DNA from: a bacterium
Lineage (GTDB): Bacteria > UBA9089 > JAHJRX01
NCBI GenBank assembly: GCA_018830565.1
Contig: JAHJRX010000071.1
Location: 1-40,533 of the forward strand
Length of the DNA stretch: 40,533 nt
Direction: 5' to 3'
Numbering within the stretch: the stretch's first letter is position 1; each line of letters opens with the position of its first letter. The notes beneath the pieces are model-generated. The model saw nothing but the letters and a program-made list of their open reading frames with translations, searched no databases and was not told the origin of the DNA. Of this stretch, positions 1-5,976 are shown piece by piece. The translations under genes and the position numbers were made by a program.

Positions 1-1
1 G

Positions 2-418
2 AAAGAGCTATTTGAATTTATCAACAAAAACATGTCTTGCACTTTGGCAACATGCGTTGATAACAAACCACATGTTCGGTGGATGTGGATGTATAGAGCC
101 GACGAGAACGGGATTATATTTCACACTGGGGTTGTGAGAGAGGTTTATAAGCAACTTCAGGCAAATCCTAATATTGAACTATGTTTTTACAATGGTGATC
201 CGCAAAATATGGTTCAAGTCCGCGTCAGCGGAATTGCTATGCAAGAAAACGATATGAAACTGAAAGAAGAAATCATTTCCAACAGGCCTTTTCTTAAAGC
301 CGTTATTGCTCAACATGGGCATGAAATCATTGCAGTATTTCGGGTCCAAAAAATGGTGGCTACTGTTTGGTCCATGGCAAAAAATCTTGCTCCGAAGGAA
401 GTCATTAATATAACATAA
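2..418 (+). CDS. Pyridoxamine 5'-phosphate oxidase-fold protein, 5' end outside window
   Basis: The frame is open from base 2 with no stop, and residues before the first ATG (base 32) read KELFEFINKN, so the true start lies left of the window. The visible part has the PPOX split-barrel pattern: 'TLATCVDNKPHVR' strand, 'GIIFHTG', then 'LCFYN...VQVRVSGIA', where the family binds flavin. Such proteins bind FMN, F420 or heme, and the substrate cannot be told here. It is the first visible cassette and is followed two bases later by an attC site. The family call is good; the function is unknown. Confidence 0.8.
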   Translation, partial: KELFEFINKNMSCTLATCVDNKPHVRWMWMYRADENGIIFHTGVVREVYKQLQANPNIELCFYNGDPQNMVQVRVSGIAMQENDMKLKEEIISNRPFLKAVIAQHGHEIIAVFRVQKMVATVWSMAKNLAPKEVINIT

Positions 419-419
419 T

Positions 420-475
420 TTCTAACAAGTCGTTGCAGCGGACGGCGAGTACGCCGCTGAACTCTATCGTTAGAC
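420..475 (+). repeat. attC site 1
   Basis: The left box TCTAAC (421-426) pairs with the right box GTTAGAC (469-475). Inside, GTT and CAGCGG on the left pair with CCGCTG and AAC on the right, leaving a single extrahelical G. The first 24 bases from CTAAC onward recur exactly at 10063-10086. This is the textbook attC layout that an IntI tyrosine recombinase reads as a folded bottom strand. Confidence 0.75.
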
Positions 476-575
476 ATACAAGAGAGCGGAAGATGGCAAC
501 TCAGAGGGAAGATATCACTCGGACAGAAGATAGCAATCAAGCGTAAGTTAGCAACCAAGCCTAACACGGCGATAC
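476..575. other. Gene-less purine-rich spacer between attC-like sites
   Basis: No convincing ORF is present. The stretch is rich in A and G and carries iterated pieces of the type GATAGCAATC and GTTAGCAACC, ending in AAGCCTAAC. Similar purine-rich spacers lie at 1470-1554 and 2340-2405, each squeezed between two attC-like sites. It could be an ORF-less cassette or the leftover of deleted cassettes. Confidence 0.5.
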
Positions 576-674
576 GCCTAACAGCGGGGACTGGGTATCG
601 CGATTAATGTTTTTGACTTATCAATATTTTATTTTACACATAACGGTTTGTGGTTATTCTCCCCGCTGATAGGT
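576..674 (+). repeat. Degenerate attC-like inverted repeat
   Basis: A GCCTAAC box (576-582) is followed directly by AGCGGGGA (583-590). The exact complement TCCCCGCT lies at 660-667 and is followed by GATAGGT, one or two changes from a GTTAGGY box. The site is longer than the others, with a loop of about 70 bases. It could be a long attC or chance; it sits at the expected boundary before the zeta-kinase cassette. Confidence 0.4.
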
Positions 675-714
675 GAGCTTTACCGTTCAGTGAAGATATA
701 AAGGACTACACATT

Positions 715-1227
715 TTGGAAAAGAAGTGCTATATATTAGCTGGTCCCAATGGAGCAGGAAAAACGACCTTTGCAAATGAGTTCCTTCCGATTGAAGCAGA
801 ATGCCTTAATTTCATAAATGCGGATTTAATCGCGCAAGGTCTTTCACCATTTCAACCCGACAAAATGGCAATTGAATCAGGAAGACTAATGGTTGAACAT
901 ATTGATGATTGTGTTAGGAAAAATGAATCATTTGCATTTGAGACAACGCTCAGCGGAAAGGGATACATCAAGAAAATAAATGAATGGAAAAAAGAAAAAT
1001 ATGAAATCATCATTTATTTTCTGAAGCTCCCATCGGTTGAATTCGCAATCGAACGTGTAAAATTGAGAGTTGCCCATGGTGGACACAATGTTCCAGAGCA
1101 AGATGTTCGAAGGCGTTTTGAAAGAAGTTGGTATAATTTCACCATGTTTTACAAATTCTTAGCTGATTCATGGATTGTTTTTGATACGTCAGGCAATATA
1201 CCAGTTATTCTTGATGAATCGGAGTGA
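715..1227 (+). CDS. Zeta-toxin/AAA-type small P-loop kinase
   Basis: This 170-residue protein opens with Walker A 'AGPNGAGKTT' (residues 9-18), followed by 'NADLIAQGLSPF' and 'FETTLSG', the pattern of zeta-toxin-like kinases. Zeta proper phosphorylates UDP-N-acetylglucosamine; solitary relatives often act on unknown targets. The arginine-rich 'VRRRFERSW' helix resembles the lid arginines. The start is a TTG with AAAGGA about ten bases upstream. It overlaps or abuts a small downstream gene, a toxin-antitoxin-like layout, although classical epsilon antitoxin precedes zeta. The family call is firm; toxicity is inferred. Confidence 0.8.
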   Translation: MEKKCYILAGPNGAGKTTFANEFLPIEAECLNFINADLIAQGLSPFQPDKMAIESGRLMVEHIDDCVRKNESFAFETTLSGKGYIKKINEWKKEKYEIIIYFLKLPSVEFAIERVKLRVAHGGHNVPEQDVRRRFERSWYNFTMFYKFLADSWIVFDTSGNIPVILDESE

Positions 1228-1232
1228 ATACT

Positions 1233-1388
1233 ATGAAAAAACATAATAAGTATGCTATCATTGGATTAAAAGCCTTACAAAGAGCTGCAGAAAAGGTAGC
1301 TGAAAATGCAAGAAAAAATAAGCATAAAATCCCTGTATGGCGCAACGATCGTATCGAGTATGAAATTCCAGGAATTACCACCGAATAA
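1233..1388 (+). CDS. Small basic protein, candidate partner of the zeta-like kinase
   Basis: This 51-residue ORF starts at ATG 1233; an in-frame GTG at 1224 would overlap the kinase stop as GTGA. It begins MKKHNKYAIIGLKALQRA, is Lys/Arg/Ala rich and helical for about 35 residues, then ends in a short 'PVWRNDRIEYEIP' tail. Tight coupling to the kinase and presence in the same cassette suggest an antitoxin or accessory role. No named family is recognised, so this is inference from position and size. Confidence 0.6.
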   Translation: MKKHNKYAIIGLKALQRAAEKVAENARKNKHKIPVWRNDRIEYEIPGITTE

Positions 1389-1660
1389 TCGTGTCAATTG
1401 GATATCGAGAAAGATGGTGCATTTGGCGTTAATCTTAGGCATCGTTGCCGCTTACACGCAGCGTTAGGCTCACAAGAGAGAGCGGAAGAACATACTCGGG
1501 CGTGAGAAAACGGTCAGTCGCGAGATAGCAACCGGGAGCAAGATAACAACCAAAGCCTAACAAGAAAAATCAACCTGACAAGGAGCAGGTTATTTTTATG
1601 GTTAGATGTTTGAAATAAACGATAATTTTATGTTCAACCGTTACGGAGTAAGTTGAATAC
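1389..1660. other. Inter-cassette region with a lone attC right box and purine-rich spacer
   Basis: A GTTAGGC box at 1463-1469 marks the probable end of the zeta cassette, but no matching GCCTAAC box lies upstream, so the site is half degraded. From 1470 to 1554 runs a purine-rich spacer without a reading frame, containing GAGATAGCAACC and AGATAACAACC, directly before attC 2. From 1608 to 1660 is the short leader of the PIN gene. Nothing else is recognised. Confidence 0.5.
1555..1607 (+). repeat. attC site 2
   Basis: The GCCTAAC box (1555-1561) and GTTAGAT box (1601-1607) flank a hairpin. AAAAAT and AACCTG pair with CAGGTT and ATTTTT, leaving one extrahelical C and an eight-base loop. The same plan with small changes recurs at 2289, 7336 and 9493. 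This is the clearest evidence that the array is an integron rather than ordinary repeats. Confidence 0.85.
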
Positions 1661-2152
1661 ATGGGAAAGTTTAGTATATACATAGAAACTTCGATTATTA
1701 GCTACTTAGCGGCTAAGCCAAGCCGAGACTTGCTTACGGCCGCATGTCAGCAAATTACAGCTGAATGGTGGGAGAACAAGCGAAATGAATATGATCTTTT
1801 CACCTCTGAGCTGGTAGTTGCTGAAGCCAGAGCAGGAGATCCAGATGTAGCAGCAAAACGACTTAAGTTACTCCAAGGAGTTTCTGAACTGAAAATTACT
1901 GATGATGTTCGTCAGATAGCTGACACATTGATAGGACAAGGTGCTCTTCCTGATAAAGCCCAAGCTGATGCACTTCATATCGCAACAGCTGCTGTTCATG
2001 GCATAGATTACTTACTAACATGGAATTGCCGTCACATTGATAATCCTGCGACGAAACCTTTAGTACGCAAGGTGTGTAGTGCAGAAGGTTACTTATGCCC
2101 GGAAATTTGCACCCCAATTGAAATTATGGAGGTAAGTGAAAATGCAAAATGA
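1661..2152 (+). CDS. PIN-domain protein, VapC-like toxin
   Basis: This 163-residue protein begins 'FSIYIETSIISYL', the first PIN strand with an acidic residue (Glu in place of the usual Asp). 'LVVAEARAGD' supplies the second acidic region and 'QADALHIATAAVHGIDYLLTWN' the third, followed by 'NCRHIDN'. PIN toxins are Mg-dependent ribonucleases. The gene overlaps a small downstream ORF, a toxin-then-partner order seen in this IETS subfamily. The start ATG is preceded by 'TTACGGAGTAAG', a modest ribosome site. The family is confident; activity is inferred. Confidence 0.85.
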   Translation: MGKFSIYIETSIISYLAAKPSRDLLTAACQQITAEWWENKRNEYDLFTSELVVAEARAGDPDVAAKRLKLLQGVSELKITDDVRQIADTLIGQGALPDKAQADALHIATAAVHGIDYLLTWNCRHIDNPATKPLVRKVCSAEGYLCPEICTPIEIMEVSENAK

Positions 2153-2336
2153 AATTCTATTAGAAGTCTGGCAAAACAGAGATGAATTCGCCAAACGATA
2201 TAATTACGACCTTAAGGCAATGGTTGCGACATTGCAAGAGATGGAAAGTCATCCATTGAATGCTATAGTTGACAGAAGAAAAGAAATATCTAACCAAAAA
2301 AATGAACCAGGCAGAGCTGGTTATTTTTGTCGTTAG
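2142..2336 (+). CDS. Small partner of PIN toxin; C-terminus encoded by attC
   Basis: ATG 2142 sits nine bases after GGAGG (2128-2132) and overlaps the end of the PIN gene; an in-frame GTG at 2136 is possible. The first 45 or so residues look like a real helical protein (EILLEVWQNRDEFAKRYNYD...MVATLQEME), typical of PIN-associated antitoxins. The last 17 residues or so (from SNQKNEPGRAG onward) are simply the translation of attC 3, with the stop TAG inside its right box. It probably lost its own stop when the site was joined to it. Confidence 0.7.
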   Translation: MQNEILLEVWQNRDEFAKRYNYDLKAMVATLQEMESHPLNAIVDRRKEISNQKNEPGRAGYFCR

Positions 2337-2339
2337 ACA
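2289..2339 (+). repeat. attC site 3
   Basis: The ATCTAAC box (2289-2295) and GTTAGAC box (2333-2339) flank arms AAAAAT + AACCAG and CTGGTT + ATTTTT, with an extrahelical G and a six-base loop. The core is nearly identical to the site at 9493. The 3' end of the preceding ORF lies within it. Confidence 0.85.
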
Positions 2340-2405
2340 AAGAAAAAGAACCGAGAGGTCAAGCAACAGCAACCGAGAGATCAGGCGGATAACCACTCAA
2401 CAAGT
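2340..2405. other. Gene-less purine-rich spacer between attC 3 and attC 4
   Basis: Sixty-six bases with no ORF lie between two complete attC-like sites. The stretch contains 'ACCGAGAGGTCAAGC' and 'ACCGAGAGATCAGGC', an internal imperfect repeat, and is A/G rich like 476-575 and 1470-1554. It is the size of a minimal ORF-less cassette. Confidence 0.5.
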
Positions 2406-2462
2406 TGCTAACAAGGCAATCCAGCCGACCTCGTATCTTGTCGGCTGATTTTGTCATTCGGC
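2406..2462 (+). repeat. attC site 4, divergent, with degraded right box
   Basis: The TGCTAAC box (2406-2412) is followed by AATC, an extrahelical C and AGCCGAC. After a ten-base loop the complement GTCGGCT and GATT follow. The right box reads CATTCGG instead of CGTTAGG, two changes. The stem differs from sites 2, 3, 6 and 7, so this cassette probably came from another source. The next gene starts inside it. Confidence 0.7.
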
Positions 2463-3455
2463 ATACTTGTTATCTGCACTTCGTGTGCTCAATTGTCTGA
2501 TGTGCAGATAAAACTCGGAAGCGATACAACCGTTGTTTTCGCCACCGTTGATGAAGGCAAACAGATTCTCACTGCGCAAGATGACTTTGTTCGTTGCATG
2601 AGTCCTTTCGACCGTGCTGCTAGGATGAAGACGGACAGTGATGTCTCCGAAAAGGACTACCTGGAGTTTGTCGGTAAGAACGTTCTCGTGTGGAATGATG
2701 CTGAGAAGCAAAAAATTACTTCCTCCTTTCAAGGCATTCAGACAGAACTTAAGGCTTTGTCTTTGCCTTTTCCGAAGAAGGTGCTCCTCATCAAGACGAC
2801 AGGAAATGAAGAAGGTGAGGCTGCATACACCCGAGCCAACGCCATTGTCTTCCCCAAAGACGATCTGAAAGCACCCACCGCGAAGATCCAGAAGACTATC
2901 TGCCATGAACTCTTTCACATCATATCCCGGGCGAATCCAGACTTGCGTGAGAAACTTTACACAACCATCGGTTTCGTAAAATGTAGCGAGGTTGCATTTC
3001 CATTGGAGTTGAAGTCGCGGAAAATTACAAATCCTGACGCACCGAGGAACGATCATTGCATCCGTCTTCAGGTCGGTGGCGCAAAGCGTTGGGCCGTTCC
3101 CATTCTCTTTTCGAGCGATGAGAAATACAACATGGGGCGAGGGGGCGAGTTCTTCGACTACCTCCAGTTTCAGTTCCTGTTGGTTGAACGAAACGACGAT
3201 TCGTCCACTGTTAAACCGATCTATGATAGTCAAAATTCGAAGCTTGTAGGTATGCAGCAGGTATCCGGCTTCTTTGAGCAAGTTGGCGAGAACACAGAAT
3301 ACATTATCCATCCCGAGGAGATACTCGCTGACAACTTCACACTCCTTGTGTTGCAAAATCGTAACCTGCCCTCACCAGCAATAATCAAGAAGTTGGAAGG
3401 AACACTGAAAGACAAGAGGAACGCCGAACCAAACGCTCCAGTTAATGCGAAATAG
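2451..3455 (+). CDS. Lipoprotein-like HExxH metallopeptidase
   Basis: The 334-residue product has a short hydrophobic start 'FGILVICTSCAQL' with cysteines that could form a lipobox, so an envelope location is likely. Zinc-binding HELFH lies at residues 152-156, and 'IIHPEEILADNF' near residue 285 could give the third ligand. The rest is not a family I can name. The TTG start at 2451 lies inside attC 4, and the frame is open back to 2412, so the original signal peptide may have been trimmed by cassette joining. The stop lies inside the hairpin at 3435-3498. Base composition looks GC-richer than that of its neighbours. Confidence 0.7.
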   Translation: MSFGILVICTSCAQLSDVQIKLGSDTTVVFATVDEGKQILTAQDDFVRCMSPFDRAARMKTDSDVSEKDYLEFVGKNVLVWNDAEKQKITSSFQGIQTELKALSLPFPKKVLLIKTTGNEEGEAAYTRANAIVFPKDDLKAPTAKIQKTICHELFHIISRANPDLREKLYTTIGFVKCSEVAFPLELKSRKITNPDAPRNDHCIRLQVGGAKRWAVPILFSSDEKYNMGRGGEFFDYLQFQFLLVERNDDSSTVKPIYDSQNSKLVGMQQVSGFFEQVGENTEYIIHPEEILADNFTLLVLQNRNLPSPAIIKKLEGTLKDKRNAEPNAPVNAK

Positions 3456-3498
3456 CCCAGCGTAAAAAGCACGCTGGGCTATTTCGCATTAACTGAGC
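3435..3498. terminator. Long perfect inverted repeat, terminator-like, containing the stop codon
   Basis: Bases 3440-3463 and 3471-3494 are exact reverse complements (24 bp) around a seven-base AAAAAGC loop. With one bulged C the stem extends to 3435-3498. The stop TAG (3453-3455) is in the left arm. The right arm contains only TATTT rather than a full T-run, so it may be a processed or bidirectional terminator. The box orientation (GTTAAT left, ATTAAC right) is opposite to that of attC. Confidence 0.6.
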
Positions 3499-3581
3499 TA
3501 AAATAGAGGAAAACAGAGGAAAACAGAAGGACACATCCCAAGTTTTCTAATGAATTCCTCCAAGCATTTTACTATTTTTTC

Positions 3582-3611
3582 TTGATTTGAGTGGTTTTCA
3601 TAAGGTATAAT
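3582..3611 (+). promoter_or_regulatory. Sigma-70-like promoter, copy 1
   Basis: TTGATT (3582-3587), an 18-base spacer and TATAAT (3606-3611). The spacer and flanks (TGAGTGG...TATRAT...CAGATAA) are repeated at 3806-3835, so the promoter itself is duplicated. No gene directly follows this copy; it fires into a spacer with an attC left box. Confidence 0.65.
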
Positions 3612-3635
3612 ATTCATCAGATAAGAGAGAGTAAG

Positions 3636-3713
3636 ATTCAGACCTTAAATGTTGAATTCACAATATTTCGGTAAACGAAAAGAAAAGAAAAAGACAGAGA
3701 ACCAAAGCCTAAC
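3636..3713 (+). repeat. Cassette 3' flank repeat with attC left box (copy A)
   Basis: It begins with TCAGACCTTAAA, continues through GAATTCACAAT and a purine tract, and ends in ACCAAAGCCTAAC. The same order of elements occurs at 7248-7342 and 9421-9499, each time ending in the attC left box. Here no GTTAG right box follows within 80 bases, so the site is incomplete. Confidence 0.6.
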
Positions 3714-3805
3714 AAGAAATTAAAGGCATAAAAAATAATGAGAATCGTCACTTGAAACCTTGGTTATTGGCAACATAGTTTGTAGCATGTTTTATAAAAT
3801 TTTTC

Positions 3806-3835
3806 TTGACTTGAGTGGCTTTTATATGGTATGAT
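3806..3835 (+). promoter_or_regulatory. Sigma-70-like promoter, copy 2, driving the three-gene ATPase module
   Basis: TTGACT (3806-3811), an 18-base spacer and TATGAT (3830-3835), about 145 bases upstream of the first module gene. The -35 box is closer to consensus than in copy 1 at 3582. A cassette with its own promoter would be expressed without relying on the integron promoter. Confidence 0.65.
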
Positions 3836-3889
3836 TTCCACAGATAAAGGAAATTATAGAGAAAAAATGCGATTGGAGGGCTAAAAGTA

Positions 3890-3988
3890 ATGCATAAAAC
3901 TATTCAAAAGATACTTCGGTGGATATCTTACACCTCCCCCAAAAATCAAATTTCCTATCATCTGTACAGAAAGAGAAAAAATGTTTAA
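3890..3988 (+). CDS. Possible 32-residue basic leader peptide
   Basis: The ATG lies ten bases after GGAGGG (3875-3880), the best ribosome site near the module. The product (MHKTIQKILRWISY...) is Lys/Arg rich. Its end overlaps the start of the next gene by eight bases, whereas that gene has only a weak site of its own. It may be a translational leader or a chance ORF; no family is recognised. Confidence 0.35.
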   Translation: MHKTIQKILRWISYTSPKNQISYHLYRKRKNV

Positions 3989-4772
3989 TAATTTAGAAGA
4001 AAATAAAATAACAGAAATAAACAGCTCGATAAAAAAAATTTCTAAAATCTGGAGTAGCATAAACAAATCTATTCCTTCGTGGGATTTTAATACTTTAAAA
4101 ACATCGATGGAAGATTTTGATAAAAAGTTGATAACAGCAAATAAAGAGTGGGAAATCTTTAAAAATACTATTATTGAGAATATAGACAATAACTCAAAAA
4201 AAGTTGGTGACAAAGAATATATCACGGACTTAGATATAAGTTTAAGAGAACAAAAATTACCACTCATAGGAGAGTTTCCGGAATATTTAATTCCACCTTT
4301 TAAATTAGCAATAAATAAGGAATCCTTTGAAATCAAATTATTTTTTGGAAGAAAATTTGAAAAAACAACAATAATGAAACCCAAAGAAATCGCGATATGG
4401 GTACAAAATAAATATAAAAAAATTACTAACAAAAAATTTGACCCCTCAATCTTTATGAAAGAACTTATTGAAGCTTATAAATGGGGTAACAAAAATATTT
4501 ATAGAGAAAAAGAGGTTTTATGGGGTAAAGCAGTAAAGCTTTTAGAGATATATAGTATTTTAACTATAAAAAGAAGTACAAAATTAGATTATCCAAAACA
4601 GTTGTATATGTATGAATTGGCACAATTAAAAGAAAATTCAGAAATGGTTTATGAAGATTACAGGTTTGAGCTCGGATTTGCCAAGAATCCAACAGATGCA
4701 ATCGTTATTGTTGATAGTAAAGGGGTTGAATCAAGGGTAAGTAGTCTTACTATCTACAAAGAAGGAAAATAA
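3981..4772 (+). CDS. Unknown helical protein, first gene of the ATPase module
   Basis: This 263-residue protein has no recognised family. The first 70 residues are helical and charged (SSIKKISKIWSSINKSI...), the middle has 'PEYLIPPFKLAINKESFEIKLFFGRKFEKTTI', which looks like a beta sheet, and the C-terminal third is helical and ends in 'DAIVIVDSKGVESRVSSLTIY'. No signal peptide or membrane segment is seen. It is one base away from the ATPase gene, so the products likely act together. In related anti-phage modules this position is held by a TerB-like or adaptor protein, but no TerB motif was recognised here. Confidence 0.7.
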   Translation: MFNNLEENKITEINSSIKKISKIWSSINKSIPSWDFNTLKTSMEDFDKKLITANKEWEIFKNTIIENIDNNSKKVGDKEYITDLDISLREQKLPLIGEFPEYLIPPFKLAINKESFEIKLFFGRKFEKTTIMKPKEIAIWVQNKYKKITNKKFDPSIFMKELIEAYKWGNKNIYREKEVLWGKAVKLLEIYSILTIKRSTKLDYPKQLYMYELAQLKENSEMVYEDYRFELGFAKNPTDAIVIVDSKGVESRVSSLTIYKEGK

Positions 4773-4773
4773 A

Positions 4774-5976
4774 ATGGAAATTACAACAAAAGATCTTTCT
4801 TTATTAAAAGAAGGAAAACCTCCTGAGAGTAAAGAGCTATTATTAGAAATGACTCTTGGTAAAGAAAAATGGTTAGATATTTTTACTAAATATTACTTAC
4901 AAAATTATATCAATAATGGTGGCAGTAAGGTTAAAATACTCATTGGGAAGGAAGGCACAGGTAAAACCCATCTATTAAAGTTTTTAGAATATACCGCCAA
5001 AGAACTTGGATATAATGCTATTTATTTTTCAGCTAAAGATATAAGTGGAAAAATAAGCGATATTTCAAATTTTTATAAAATTATTGCAGATTGTATAGAT
5101 CAAGAGCAACTAATTAAGGGATTAAGCTTAAAGGTAGCCAAACAAATGGGATTCTCCATAGAAAGATATGATGGAAAGTCAAAATTATTACCTTTATTAA
5201 TAGAAGAAGGTCGGGGCCAAAATGATGCTGGTAGAGAAATAAGAAAAGCTATATATAACACCTTTAAAAAAGCCGATTTGAGTCCCTCTTTTTTTACATT
5301 TGCATTATTAGTTGCAGGAGATAGGCTTATAGGTTTAGATGATACTGATGAAAGTACAAAAATAGCATTTAAGTGGTTAAAAGGAGAAAAACTCGAAAGA
5401 TTTGAAAAACGAGATACCCATCTTTTTGAAACTTTACAAAAATCAAATGCAAGATATTGGTTAAATGCTTTAATAAAAATACTTAATTTTGCCGGAATCA
5501 AAGGTTTGGTAATATTGTTGGATGATTTAGAGGTTTTAGCTGAAAAAAAATTAGATGGAAGATTTAAATATACCACAAACGCTGTAAAAGATGCCTATGA
5601 ATTGTTAAGACAACTTATTGATGATATGGAGCTTTTAAGTAACTTTCTACTAATTCTTGCCGGTGATAAGGTTTTAATTGATGATGATGAAAGAGGACTT
5701 AAAAGTTATGAAGCCCTATGGATGCGTTTGCAAACAGGACTTGTTCCATTAGACAGATTCAATCCTTTTGCAGATATGGTCAATATAGATTTACACTTAA
5801 AATCCCTTGGAGAAGATTTTCATGAACAAGTTATGAAGAGATTAATAAAATTGTTTGAAGTAAGTGGATTAAAAAGAGATGGGACTATTCAGACGCCCGA
5901 TTTATCAAAGAATAGTTTATTGAGAGCGGCAGTAATAGAAACTGCATTGAGAGCAAAAAAACTGGAGGAAGAATAA
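4774..5976 (+). CDS. P-loop ATPase, BREX BrxD-like (first of pair)
   Basis: The 400-residue protein carries Walker A 'GKEGTGKTHLL' (near residues 58-68) and Walker B 'LVILLDDLEVL' (245-255), then 'LLLILAGDKVLIDDDERG', a sensor-1-like region. The layout matches BrxD/DUF2791-type ATPases of phage-resistance systems. It is weakly similar in plan to the next gene, and the two probably form a hetero-oligomer. The upstream gap is 1 base, and the stop abuts the next ATG. The ATPase call is strong; membership in a defence system is inference. Confidence 0.8.
   Translation: MEITTKDLSLLKEGKPPESKELLLEMTLGKEKWLDIFTKYYLQNYINNGGSKVKILIGKEGTGKTHLLKFLEYTAKELGYNAIYFSAKDISGKISDISNFYKIIADCIDQEQLIKGLSLKVAKQMGFSIERYDGKSKLLPLLIEEGRGQNDAGREIRKAIYNTFKKADLSPSFFTFALLVAGDRLIGLDDTDESTKIAFKWLKGEKLERFEKRDTHLFETLQKSNARYWLNALIKILNFAGIKGLVILLDDLEVLAEKKLDGRFKYTTNAVKDAYELLRQLIDDMELLSNFLLILAGDKVLIDDDERGLKSYEALWMRLQTGLVPLDRFNPFADMVNIDLHLKSLGEDFHEQVMKRLIKLFEVSGLKRDGTIQTPDLSKNSLLRAAVIETALRAKKLEEE

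Noticed and set aside
2454-3356. 300-codon open frame on the - strand
   Set aside because: It lies antisense to the peptidase gene, shows no family pattern, and the + strand frame has HELFH and a signal-like start. I treat it as a shadow.
3435-3498. Perfect hairpin read as another attC site
   Set aside because: Its outer bases are GTTAAT on the left and ATTAAC on the right, the opposite of the CTAAC...GTTAG order, and it has no unpaired central spacer. It fits a terminator or stable fold better.
3707-3800. A complete attC at 3707
   Set aside because: The left box GCCTAAC is present, but no GTTAG box or pairing arm was found in the next 90 bases; kept only as a partial flank repeat.
3881-4432. 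183-codon hydrophobic open frame on the - strand
   Set aside because: It is the complement of an A-rich coding region, which gives Phe/Leu/Ile/Ser-rich false membrane proteins. The + strand gene fits the operon.
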